Shown here: positions 6,300 to 13,001 of the stretch, piece after piece
Layout of the letters: every line of letters starts with the position of its first letter
Position numbering within the stretch: the first letter of the stretch is position 1
Source of the DNA: Verrucomicrobiia bacterium
GTDB lineage: Bacteria; Verrucomicrobiota; Verrucomicrobiia; CAIQCK01
NCBI GenBank assembly: GCA_026417675.1
Contig: JAOACV010000009.1
Location: 1 to 15,902, forward strand
Length of the DNA: 15,902 nt
Reading direction: 5' to 3'
Made by a program: the position numbers and the translations under genes
Notes under the pieces: model-generated
Database searches by the model: none
What the model saw: the letters and a program-made list of their open reading frames with translations, nothing else
What the model was told of the DNA's origin: nothing

Positions 6300-8165
6300 G
6301 TGAGCGCAGACCCGACTATCTCGGAAACTGATCAATGCCACCAGACCGTTCGCGCCGCTCTCTTGGCCGAGCGCAACGCCGATGGCTTCTGGGCCGGGGA
6401 GCTTTCCGCTTCCCCGCTCTCGACGGCGACCGCAGTGTGCGCGCTGACCCTTGCCGGCCGCATGCCGTCACGCGGCGAGCGCGCCCCCGAAGAACCGGCG
6501 CGCGCCGCGCCACGGAATGCGCTCTGCAATAACCTTATCCGTGGTGGTCTCCGCTATCTCGCCGATCATCAAAACGCCGACGGCGGATGGGGAGACACGG
6601 AGAAGAGTTTCAGCAACATCTCGACGACGATGCTGGCGCGCGCGGCGTTTCAAATCGCCGGGGCCGCAAACGAATACCGCCAGAGCCTTGACCGCGCGGA
6701 GGGATACATCACCCGAACTGGCGGCATCGAGGCGGTTCGAGCGCGCTACGGCAAGGACAAAACCTTCGCGGCGCCGATCCTGATGACCTGCGCCCTGGCG
6801 GGGTTGGCGGATTGGAGCGAGGTGGACCCGCTGCCGTTCGAATTGGCGTGCCTGCCGCCGCGGTTTTTCGCCGCGTTGCGTCTGCCGGTCGTCAGCTACG
6901 CGCTGCCGGCGCTGATTGCGATTGGGCAGGCGCGGTTCGCGAAGCGTCCGCCGCGCAATCCGCTGTTGCGCGTTGTGCGGGCCGGGGCGATCGAGAGCAG
7001 CCTGCGCCTGCTCGAAGCGATCCAGCCGAGCAGTGGCGGTTTTCTTGAGGCAACGCCGCTCACCAGCTTCGTGACGATGGCGCTGGCCAGCGCGGGACGC
7101 GCAGACCATCCGGTGTCGCGCAAGTGCGTGGAATTACTTGTCAACGCGGCGCGCCCCGACGGCAGTTGGCCGATTGACAGCAATCTCTCCTGTTGGCTGA
7201 CGACGCTGGCGGTGAATGCGTTGGGGGGTGACTTGAATGACCACCGTAGCCGCCGAGGCGACGAGGCGGAATCCGGCTCCTCACAGGGGCGGATGGGCGA
7301 ACAGACGCGCGACTGGATTCTCGCCCGCCAGTTTCGCGCGCGTCATCCCTACACCAATGCCGCGCCGGGCGGCTGGGGCTGGACGCATCTGCCGGGCAGC
7401 GTGCCGGACGCGGACGATACAGCGGGCGCGTTGCTGGCATTGAGCAAGCTGCCGGTCAACGCCGACTCGCGCGAGGCGGCGCGGCATGGCGTGCAATGGC
7501 TGCTCGATTTGCAAAACCGCGACGGCGGCTGGCCGACGTTCTGCCGCGGTTGGACCAACCTGCCCTTCGACCGCAGCGGCGCGGACCTGACGGCGCATGC
7601 AATGCGCGCCTTGGCCGTATGGAATGCGGAATGCGGAATGCAAAATGCGGAACGAACAAGGCGCGCCATTGCCGGAGGCTTCGACTATCTGGCACGCGCG
7701 CAACAGCCCGACGGTTCGTGGCTGCCGCTGTGGTTTGGCAACCAGCATGCGGACGGCGAAGGCAACCCGGTCTATGGCACGGCGCGCGTGTTGGAGGCGT
7801 ATCAGGAATTGGGCCTGACCCACGACCCGGCGGCGCGTCGCGGTCTCGCGTGGCTGATGGGCGCGCAAAACCCCGACGGCGGCTGGGGTGGCGCAGCGGG
7901 CGCGCCGTCAAGTGTCGAGGAGACCTCGCTCGCGGTGAACGCACTAGCCGGCGCGTCGGGGCAAGGCGGGCAGGACCGCCGTTCCAGCTTGACGCGTGGA
8001 ACGCGATGGCTCCTGCAGCGTGTCGCGGCGGGCAAAATCGGCGAGTCGGCGCCGATCGGCTTTTACTTCGCCAAGCTCTGGTATTTCGAAAAGCTGTATC
8101 CATTGATTTTTGCCACAGCGGCGTTGCGGCGGGCCGCGGTCGGTGGTAAGGAACAGACTCGTTGA
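6300..8165 (+). CDS. Squalene-hopene-cyclase-like class II terpene cyclase
   Basis: The protein has 621 residues, slightly shorter than typical bacterial squalene-hopene cyclases. The class II acid motif DxDDTA is present as D370-A-D372-D373-T374-A375. QW-type repeats appear near residues 91 (QNADGGWG), 285 (PDGSW), 405 (QNRDGGW), 468 (QQPDGSW) and 523 (QNPDGGWG). These build the double alpha-barrel that cyclises squalene or related polyprenes by protonation, usually at the membrane. The N-terminus (GELSASPLSTATA) differs from the GELEGD...E.EY type of classical SHC, so the substrate is open. The start is the GTG at 6300, the only good choice before the conserved N-terminus. Two repeat-derived insertions (residues ~313-332 and ~441-452) and one odd stretch (~58-78) lie between conserved blocks. 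The stop overlaps the next ATG (TGATG at 8163-8167). Confidence 0.85.
   Translation: MSADPTISETDQCHQTVRAALLAERNADGFWAGELSASPLSTATAVCALTLAGRMPSRGERAPEEPARAAPRNALCNNLIRGGLRYLADHQNADGGWGDTEKSFSNISTTMLARAAFQIAGAANEYRQSLDRAEGYITRTGGIEAVRARYGKDKTFAAPILMTCALAGLADWSEVDPLPFELACLPPRFFAALRLPVVSYALPALIAIGQARFAKRPPRNPLLRVVRAGAIESSLRLLEAIQPSSGGFLEATPLTSFVTMALASAGRADHPVSRKCVELLVNAARPDGSWPIDSNLSCWLTTLAVNALGGDLNDHRSRRGDEAESGSSQGRMGEQTRDWILARQFRARHPYTNAAPGGWGWTHLPGSVPDADDTAGALLALSKLPVNADSREAARHGVQWLLDLQNRDGGWPTFCRGWTNLPFDRSGADLTAHAMRALAVWNAECGMQNAERTRRAIAGGFDYLARAQQPDGSWLPLWFGNQHADGEGNPVYGTARVLEAYQELGLTHDPAARRGLAWLMGAQNPDGGWGGAAGAPSSVEETSLAVNALAGASGQGGQDRRSSLTRGTRWLLQRVAAGKIGESAPIGFYFAKLWYFEKLYPLIFATAALRRAAVGGKEQTR
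7246..7292. repeat. Hairpin repeat element inserted in frame in the cyclase gene
   Basis: GTAGC is followed by two 21-base arms (7250-7270 and 7272-7292) that pair at 15 of 21 positions around a one-base centre. They are translated as a charged, low-complexity stretch (HRSRRGDEAESGSSQGR) between the conserved WLTTLAVNALGG and DWILARQFR segments. This looks like an inserted palindromic element distinct from copies A-C. Confidence 0.55.
7621..7653. repeat. Degenerate heptamer array, unit GGAATGC (4 units plus 5 bases), in the cyclase gene
   Basis: Three perfect GGAATGC units are followed by AAAATGC and a partial GGAAC. The array is translated in frame as part of WNAECGMQNAER, between the conserved LTAHAMRALAV and IAGGFDYL segments of the cyclase. 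It has the same size class as the arrays at 172-206 and 10765-10796. Confidence 0.8.
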
Positions 8166-9214
8166 TGAAGAACCAAGTGCCCAAGGCTTCCAGCCCGGTC
8201 GTGACGCGCGCGCCGGCGTCGAGACCGCTCGCGCCGGCACAGAAGCGCGACGAAACCGCCACGGCGCATTTGAAACTGGTCCCGCCGACGAGAGAGTTGC
8301 GCGCCATGATCCGCAACGCGGCGGCGCGTGTGGCGGAGCGGCTGGACCGGTCGCATCCTCCGACGCATGAGACGCTGCGCAGCCACGCGGAGACGCTGTT
8401 GCGCGAACTGGACTTGCCGGCGGGCTATCTTGGGTTTGCGATGGTGACGGTCAGCAACGAGTTCTGGCGCGAGCAGTTCATGGCCGTGGATTTCAACCGC
8501 CGGCTGCTGCTGCTGCCGCGATGCCTGAAATGCGTGCATAGCAAGCCGCCCGCCGCGAACGGGCCGGGGCCGAACTGCAAAGAGTGTGGCTCGTGCAACG
8601 TCGCCGACTTCAAGGTGAGCGCCGACGAGCTGGGCTACCGCGTATTGATGGCCGAGGGCACGCCGACGGTGCTGAAAATCATCACCACGGAGCGCGTGGA
8701 CGCGATCCTCGGCGTGGCGTGTCTCAACGTGCTGGAGCGGGCCTTCGACAAGGTCCGGGCGGTCGGCGTGCCGGCGCTGGCCGTGCCGCTGCTGTCGAAC
8801 AGTTGTCTGGACTCCTCGGTGGACGCCGATTGGGTGGCCGAGGTGGTGCGGTTGCGCACGCGGCGGCCGGTCCAACACACGCGGAGCTATCTGCCTTTGC
8901 TGCGACTCGCCAACGAGATTTGTTCGGGGGCCATGCTCGACGCGCTCGCGCCGCGGATGCGGCTTGCGGCGGCGCCGGTGGAAACGATCGTCCCTGTGGG
9001 CGATGGGAACGACCGCGACTCGAGACAGGCGAAGCTCAAGCGCGTGGCCGCTGCGCCCGACCCGATCGCGGCAACGGAACAGACTTGGTTACGACTGGCT
9101 GGCCAGCGGCGGCAAACGGTTCCGGCCGTTCATCACGCTGGCGGCCTGCGACGCGATGCAGGGGGGCCACGCCACGCAGTTGGCCGACGTGGACGCGCTG
9201 CCGCAGTTGCCTGA
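8165..9214 (+). CDS. DUF116 domain protein (N-terminal half of a DUF116-polyprenyl synthetase fusion, frameshifted)
   Basis: The ATG at 8165 overlaps the cyclase stop (TGATG), which implies translational coupling. Residues ~105-235 match the DUF116 pattern, including its seven cysteines: Cys120-xx-Cys123, Cys138-xx-Cys141-xx-Cys144, Cys186 (GVACLNVLE) and Cys214 (NSCLDSSVD). Conserved phrases include LLLLPRCLKC, LGYRVLMAEGTPTVLKII and GVPALAVPLL. The function of DUF116 is unknown; the cysteines suggest metal or Fe-S binding. The frame remains natural-looking until about 9085, then reads shifted polyprenyl synthetase codons (Arg/Gly-rich) to the stop at 9214. The true product is probably one ~630-residue protein ending at 10052. 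Alternatives are a genuine frameshift mutation, a programmed shift or a sequencing error. Confidence 0.75.
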   Translation: MKNQVPKASSPVVTRAPASRPLAPAQKRDETATAHLKLVPPTRELRAMIRNAAARVAERLDRSHPPTHETLRSHAETLLRELDLPAGYLGFAMVTVSNEFWREQFMAVDFNRRLLLLPRCLKCVHSKPPAANGPGPNCKECGSCNVADFKVSADELGYRVLMAEGTPTVLKIITTERVDAILGVACLNVLERAFDKVRAVGVPALAVPLLSNSCLDSSVDADWVAEVVRLRTRRPVQHTRSYLPLLRLANEICSGAMLDALAPRMRLAAAPVETIVPVGDGNDRDSRQAKLKRVAAAPDPIAATEQTWLRLAGQRRQTVPAVHHAGGLRRDAGGPRHAVGRRGRAAAVA

Positions 9215-10052
9215 TCCGGTCAAACGCGTCGCGATGGCGATGGAGGTCTTCCACAAGGCGTCGCTGGTCCACGACGATATCGAGGACGATGACACCTACC
9301 GCTACGGCAGGGAGACGCTGCACCGCCGTTACGGCGTCGCGACGGCGATCAACGTGGGCGATTACCTGATCGGCCTCGGCTATCGGCTCGTGAGCCGCGA
9401 ATCGCGGGCGCTCGGCGCCGAGGTCGTCGCGGACATCCTCGACCGGCTGGCGCAGGCGCACCAGAAACTGACCGAGGGCCAGGGCGCCGAACTCGCGTGG
9501 CGCGACGCGGTGGACAAGGGCATCGGGTCGCTGGACGCGCTGAAGATTTACGCGCTAAAGACCGCGCCGGCGTTCGAGGTGGCGCTCTACGCCGGCCTGC
9601 GCATGGCCGGACCTGTGGACGGGCAGCAGGAGTTGATCGCGCAGTTCTCGCGTCATCTGGGCGTCGCGTTCCAGATCATCAACGACCTCAAGGACTGGGA
9701 GGGCGACGACGACAACAAACGGGTGCGCGGCCAAGACGTGGTCAGCGCGCGGCCGACGTTGCTGCTGGCCCTCGCGCTGGAAACGGCGACGCCGGAGCAA
9801 AAGGCCGAGTTGCGGCACATCCTCGGCGACAAGGCCAACTCCGGCCGCGCCGTGCGCCGCGTGCGGCAGATTTACACGGCCAACAAGGTCTTCGCGAAAG
9901 CCGAGGCGATGGTCCAGAAGTTCCGCGACCGCGCCAAGGCCATCGCCGAAAACGCCGCGCCGGACGCGCTGCGGGAGCTGCTCTGCTTCCTGGTGGACAC
10001 GGTTTTGGACCGCGATCCCGTTCACATGCCCGAACCGGGGCGCGCAGCCTGA
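8964..10052 (+). CDS. Polyprenyl synthetase (isoprenyl diphosphate synthase), probable C-terminal half of the DUF116 fusion
   Basis: The convincing sequence begins near 9090 with YDWLASGGKRFRPF, the GGKRxRP motif of trans-isoprenyl diphosphate synthases. The first aspartate-rich motif is HDDIEDDD (9270-9293). The second is NDLKDWEGDDD (9681-9713), with Asn where DDxxD has its first Asp. These enzymes add IPP units to an allylic diphosphate to make C15-C50 chains in the cytosol. The open frame extends back to an ATG at 8964, but residues before ~42 are Arg/Ser-rich out-of-frame DUF116 sequence and not a normal N-terminus. No credible separate start lies close to the motif. I therefore infer one fusion with the frame lost between about 9083 and 9095. 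It would supply the prenyl substrate for the cyclase upstream. Confidence 0.85.
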   Translation: MRRRRWKRSSLWAMGTTATRDRRSSSAWPLRPTRSRQRNRLGYDWLASGGKRFRPFITLAACDAMQGGHATQLADVDALPQLPDPVKRVAMAMEVFHKASLVHDDIEDDDTYRYGRETLHRRYGVATAINVGDYLIGLGYRLVSRESRALGAEVVADILDRLAQAHQKLTEGQGAELAWRDAVDKGIGSLDALKIYALKTAPAFEVALYAGLRMAGPVDGQQELIAQFSRHLGVAFQIINDLKDWEGDDDNKRVRGQDVVSARPTLLLALALETATPEQKAELRHILGDKANSGRAVRRVRQIYTANKVFAKAEAMVQKFRDRAKAIAENAAPDALRELLCFLVDTVLDRDPVHMPEPGRAA

Positions 10053-10061
10053 GCCGCCGCC

Positions 10062-11357
10062 GTGAGAATCGCCTACATCGCCGCGGGCGCAGCCGGCATG
10101 TATTGCGGGGCGTGCATCCACGACAACACGCTGGCGACGGCACTGGCGCAACTCGGCCACGACGTGCCGCTGATCCCGACCTACACGCCGACGCGGACCG
10201 ACGAACGCAATGTCAGCCTCCCGCGCGTCTTCTTCGGCGGAGTCAACGTCTATCTCCAACAGAAGTTCGCGCTGTTCCGGCACACCCCATGGTGGCTGGA
10301 TCGCGTTTTGGACTCGCCCGCGCTGCTGCGGCTGGCGTCGCGTTTCGCCGGGCGCACGCATCCGGCGGAACTCGGCGAACTGACCGTCTCCATGCTGCGC
10401 GCCGAGGAGGGCAACCAGCGCAAGGAACTCAAGAAGCTCATCGCGTGGCTGAAGGGCCACGTCCGCCCGCAGATCGTCTGCCTGACCAACGCGCTGCTGG
10501 TCGGCTTGGCGCGCGAGATCAAACGCGAGCTGCGCGTGCCGGTGATCTGCGGTCTGCCCGGCGAAGACCTCTTTCTCGACGGCCTGCCCGAACCGTCTCG
10601 CGCGCAAGCCCACGCCCTGCTCCGCGACCGCAGTCGCGACGCCGACGGCTTCATCGCGATGAGCCATTACTACGCGGACCTCATGGCCAACTACCTCGGC
10701 GTGGGGCGCGAGCGAATCCATGTCGTATGGCCCGGTCTGAATCTCGACGGCTGCAAACTGCGCCCACGAACCACGAATCACGAGTCACGTGTCACCATCG
10801 GCTACTTCGCCCGCATCGCGCCAGAGAAAGGGTTGCACCTATTGTGCGAGGCCTATCGGCTGCTGCGACAAATACCGGGCGTCAGACCCACGCGATTGCG
10901 CGCGGGCGGCTGGCTCGGTGACCGCGACTATCTGTCGGCCATCGAGCGCGACATGACCGCATGGGGTCTGGCCGGCGAGTTTGAGTATGTGGGCGAGCTG
11001 GACCGCGAGCGGAAGATCGAGTTTCTGCAAAGTCTCGACCTGTTCTCGATGCCGACCGTTCATCCTGAACCGAAGGGTTTGCCGGTGTTGGAGGCAATGG
11101 CCAACGGCGCGCCGGTCGTGCAACCCGATCACGGCGCGTTTCCAGAACTGATCCGGGCGACGGGCGGTGGCGTCTTGGTGAAGCCCAAAGATCCGCAGGC
11201 GTTGGCCGATGGATTGGCAACCCTAGTCAGAGACGACGTGCTGCGCGCGGAACTGGGCCGGCACGGGCTGGAAATGGTCCATCGCGATTTCAGCGACCAA
11301 CGCATGGCGGAGCAAACGCTGGAAATCTTCCGCGCCTACCTTGCGAAGCGCCGCTGA
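10062..11357 (+). CDS. GT4-family glycosyltransferase
   Basis: This 431-residue protein has the GT-B fold of family 4. The N-terminal domain starts MRIAYIAAGAAGMYCGACIH, a glycine/cysteine motif followed by DNTLATALAQLGHDV. The C-terminal domain has IGYFARIAPEKGL and the donor-binding EPKGLPVLE (Glu336 x7 Glu344). Such enzymes transfer a sugar from a nucleotide donor with retention of configuration. Acceptor and sugar cannot be read from sequence. The GTG start at 10062 is nine bases after the polyprenyl synthetase stop and begins exactly at the conserved N-terminus. A heptamer array adds about ten residues (RTTNHESRVT) between the two domains. It probably glycosylates the product of the terpenoid genes around it. 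Confidence 0.88.
   Translation: MRIAYIAAGAAGMYCGACIHDNTLATALAQLGHDVPLIPTYTPTRTDERNVSLPRVFFGGVNVYLQQKFALFRHTPWWLDRVLDSPALLRLASRFAGRTHPAELGELTVSMLRAEEGNQRKELKKLIAWLKGHVRPQIVCLTNALLVGLAREIKRELRVPVICGLPGEDLFLDGLPEPSRAQAHALLRDRSRDADGFIAMSHYYADLMANYLGVGRERIHVVWPGLNLDGCKLRPRTTNHESRVTIGYFARIAPEKGLHLLCEAYRLLRQIPGVRPTRLRAGGWLGDRDYLSAIERDMTAWGLAGEFEYVGELDRERKIEFLQSLDLFSMPTVHPEPKGLPVLEAMANGAPVVQPDHGAFPELIRATGGGVLVKPKDPQALADGLATLVRDDVLRAELGRHGLEMVHRDFSDQRMAEQTLEIFRAYLAKRR
10765..10796. repeat. Degenerate heptamer array, unit CACGAAT (4 units plus 4 bases), in the glycosyltransferase gene
   Basis: The units read cacgaac, cacgaat, cacgagt, cacgtgt, cacc. They are translated in frame at residues ~235-245, in the linker between PGLNLDGC and TIGYFARI. 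The unit differs from the other two heptamer arrays in the window, but length and style are the same. Confidence 0.8.
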
Positions 11358-11369
11358 CGCTGGATTGAC

Positions 11370-12314
11370 ATGGCCTCATCAACCTACCTCGACCAGCTTG
11401 ATGCGCGCTTGGCGGCGGGACTCGCGAAAGTGCCGGCGGAACAACTCGCGCCGCACCGCGAGTTCATCGTGTCCAATCAACGTCGCGACGGAGGATTCCC
11501 AGATCGCGCCGGTCACCCGGACCTTTACTACACCGGTTTTGCCCTGCGCGCGCTGGCGGGCTTGCGCGCCCTCACGCCGGCGATTCGTGATCGCGTCTGC
11601 GGTTTCATCCGGCAGCAACCATTCCCGCCGAGCAGCATCATTGATCTGCTGTCGCTGCTCTACGCAGCCAGGCTCATCCGATCCGTTGGCGGGCCGGAGG
11701 TTTTGCCCGCCAACTGGCGTCGAGATGTCCTTGCCGCAATGGAAACACATCGCAGTCCCGACGGCGGCTATTCCAAAACCCCGGGCGGCGCGGTGGGCAG
11801 CACGTATCACACGTTCCTGGCCGCGCTGGTTTGCGAGATGGCTGGCGAAAAGTTGCGCGAACCGCGGCGGTTCGCCGCCTTTCTCAAGTCCCGCCGGCGC
11901 GACGATGGCGGGTTCGTGGAACTGCCGGTGATGAAGCGCAGCGGAACCAACCCGACGGCTGCGGCAGTCGGCCTAGGCGCGATGCTGGCGCGGCAGTCGG
12001 CAACGCTCTCATGGCTGGGCCGCGCCTCAAGATTTGCCGGGGGCGCGGTGCGATGTTTGCTGGCCTTGCAAGACGCTGACGGCGGTTTTCGCGCGAACAG
12101 CGTTGCGCCGACGGCGGACTTGCTTTCGACCTTCACGGCCTTGCTGACGCTGGATGGTCTCGGCGCGCTCCGACGCGCGGATCGCGCGGCCGCGATTCGG
12201 TTTACGCGCGCGCTGGCCATGCGAGGCGGGGGCTTTCGCGGGGGCGCATGGGATGACCGTGCGGATGTGGAATACACCTTTTACGGTCTCGGATCGCTGG
12301 CGCTGTTGGCTTGA
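11370..12314 (+). CDS. Prenyltransferase/terpene-cyclase-type alpha/alpha-barrel protein
   Basis: This 314-residue protein is made of repeats resembling the beta subunits of protein prenyltransferases: RRDGGFPDRAG...YYTGFALRAL, SPDGGYSKTPGG...TYHTFLAAL, RRDDGGF, QDADGGFRAN...STFTALLTL and GGGFRG...EYTFYGLGSL. The size suits a single barrel, unlike the double-barrel cyclase upstream. The zinc ligands of Rab geranylgeranyl transferase beta (an Asp-x-Cys pair and a late His) are not present at the equivalent places. It also has no DxDDTA motif. Protein prenylation is therefore unlikely, and a binding or cyclase-helper role on a prenyl substrate is possible. The ATG at 11370 lies 12 bases after the glycosyltransferase stop, so it belongs to the same operon. 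Confidence 0.8.
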   Translation: MASSTYLDQLDARLAAGLAKVPAEQLAPHREFIVSNQRRDGGFPDRAGHPDLYYTGFALRALAGLRALTPAIRDRVCGFIRQQPFPPSSIIDLLSLLYAARLIRSVGGPEVLPANWRRDVLAAMETHRSPDGGYSKTPGGAVGSTYHTFLAALVCEMAGEKLREPRRFAAFLKSRRRDDGGFVELPVMKRSGTNPTAAAVGLGAMLARQSATLSWLGRASRFAGGAVRCLLALQDADGGFRANSVAPTADLLSTFTALLTLDGLGALRRADRAAAIRFTRALAMRGGGFRGGAWDDRADVEYTFYGLGSLALLA

Positions 12315-12426
12315 TATCCGAGCGCGTAGCCGATACCGCGTCCGGCAATTGCGGTCAAAAAAAAACCAAGGCTCGCGTAGTGGTTCGATGACACTGCACC
12401 TACGATGGCCGGTGTAGAGCCGCATC

Positions 12427-12918
12427 ATGGACCCAAAGGAACCCATCCAAGCTCGCAAGGCCGAAACGCCCTCCAAGTCGCTGAAGAAACAGATCGTCGA
12501 GATGCTGCAGCGCGACGAGATTCCGATTTGCTCCGGGTGGCTGCGACGGCTGAGCGAGAATGCGGTGCTGACGGGGATCAACCTGAAGGAAAGCGCCACG
12601 GAGCCTTTGCGCCTGCTGCTCCATGATCTGGTGCGCGTGATTGAAGGCAAGCTCCCCGCCGCCGAAGCGCCGCCGGCAGCCGACTGCGCCCGCCGGTTCG
12701 GGGCGCTGTCCGAGAGTCAGTTGACGCTTTGCCAGAACATCGAAGTCCTCCTCGTGGGCCAGGGCGTTGTCGTGCGTTGGGCGCACGCACATTTAGGCGC
12801 GCCGCCCGAAGAAACCTTCGAGGTGTTCGAGCAGCTTCGCCGGGCCTTTCACCAATTGGAACGTTACTACGTGCTGCGCTACTGCGGCAGTTGTGTGCGC
12901 AGCATGAAGACCGCGTAG
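12427..12918 (+). CDS. Hypothetical protein, 163 residues
   Basis: I do not recognise this protein with confidence. It is predicted to be soluble and helical. Residues ~18-75 (SLKKQIVEMLQRDEIPICSG, then WLRRLSENA and LLLHDLVRVIEG) loosely resemble N-terminal sensor-like helical domains of the RsbR/RsbRD kind. That is only an impression. A Pro/Ala linker follows, then a second helical part ending in YCGSCVRSMKTA with a CxxC pair; further cysteines occur at ICSG, ADC and LCQ. It is separated from the preceding gene by 112 bases without a clear promoter or terminator, so operon membership is uncertain. It converges on the cytochrome operon, with stops 83 bases apart. Confidence 0.65.
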   Translation: MDPKEPIQARKAETPSKSLKKQIVEMLQRDEIPICSGWLRRLSENAVLTGINLKESATEPLRLLLHDLVRVIEGKLPAAEAPPAADCARRFGALSESQLTLCQNIEVLLVGQGVVVRWAHAHLGAPPEETFEVFEQLRRAFHQLERYYVLRYCGSCVRSMKTA

Positions 12919-13001
12919 GTCGGCGCCGGCGCAACCGTCTTCCTCCTGCCTACGGCGCTCGGCAATCCGCACCCTGCCGCGAGAAACACTTCGCCAGTCT
13001 T

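Noticed and set aside
9555..10781. A 408-codon minus-strand frame, and a 474-codon plus-strand frame at 9497-10921, over the polyprenyl synthetase and glycosyltransferase genes.
   Set aside because: Both are shadows of two well-supported genes and read as Arg-rich low-complexity sequence.
12335..12365. Short hairpin (ACCGC/GCGGT) followed by nine A residues, considered as a terminator for the terpenoid run.
   Set aside because: A plus-strand terminator needs a T-run after the stem, not an A-run; on the minus strand the T-run would precede the stem. The stem is only five pairs.
12919..13001. Gap between two convergent genes, inspected for a shared terminator.
   Set aside because: Only weak pairings (GTAGG with CCTAC, long loop) and no T-run were found.
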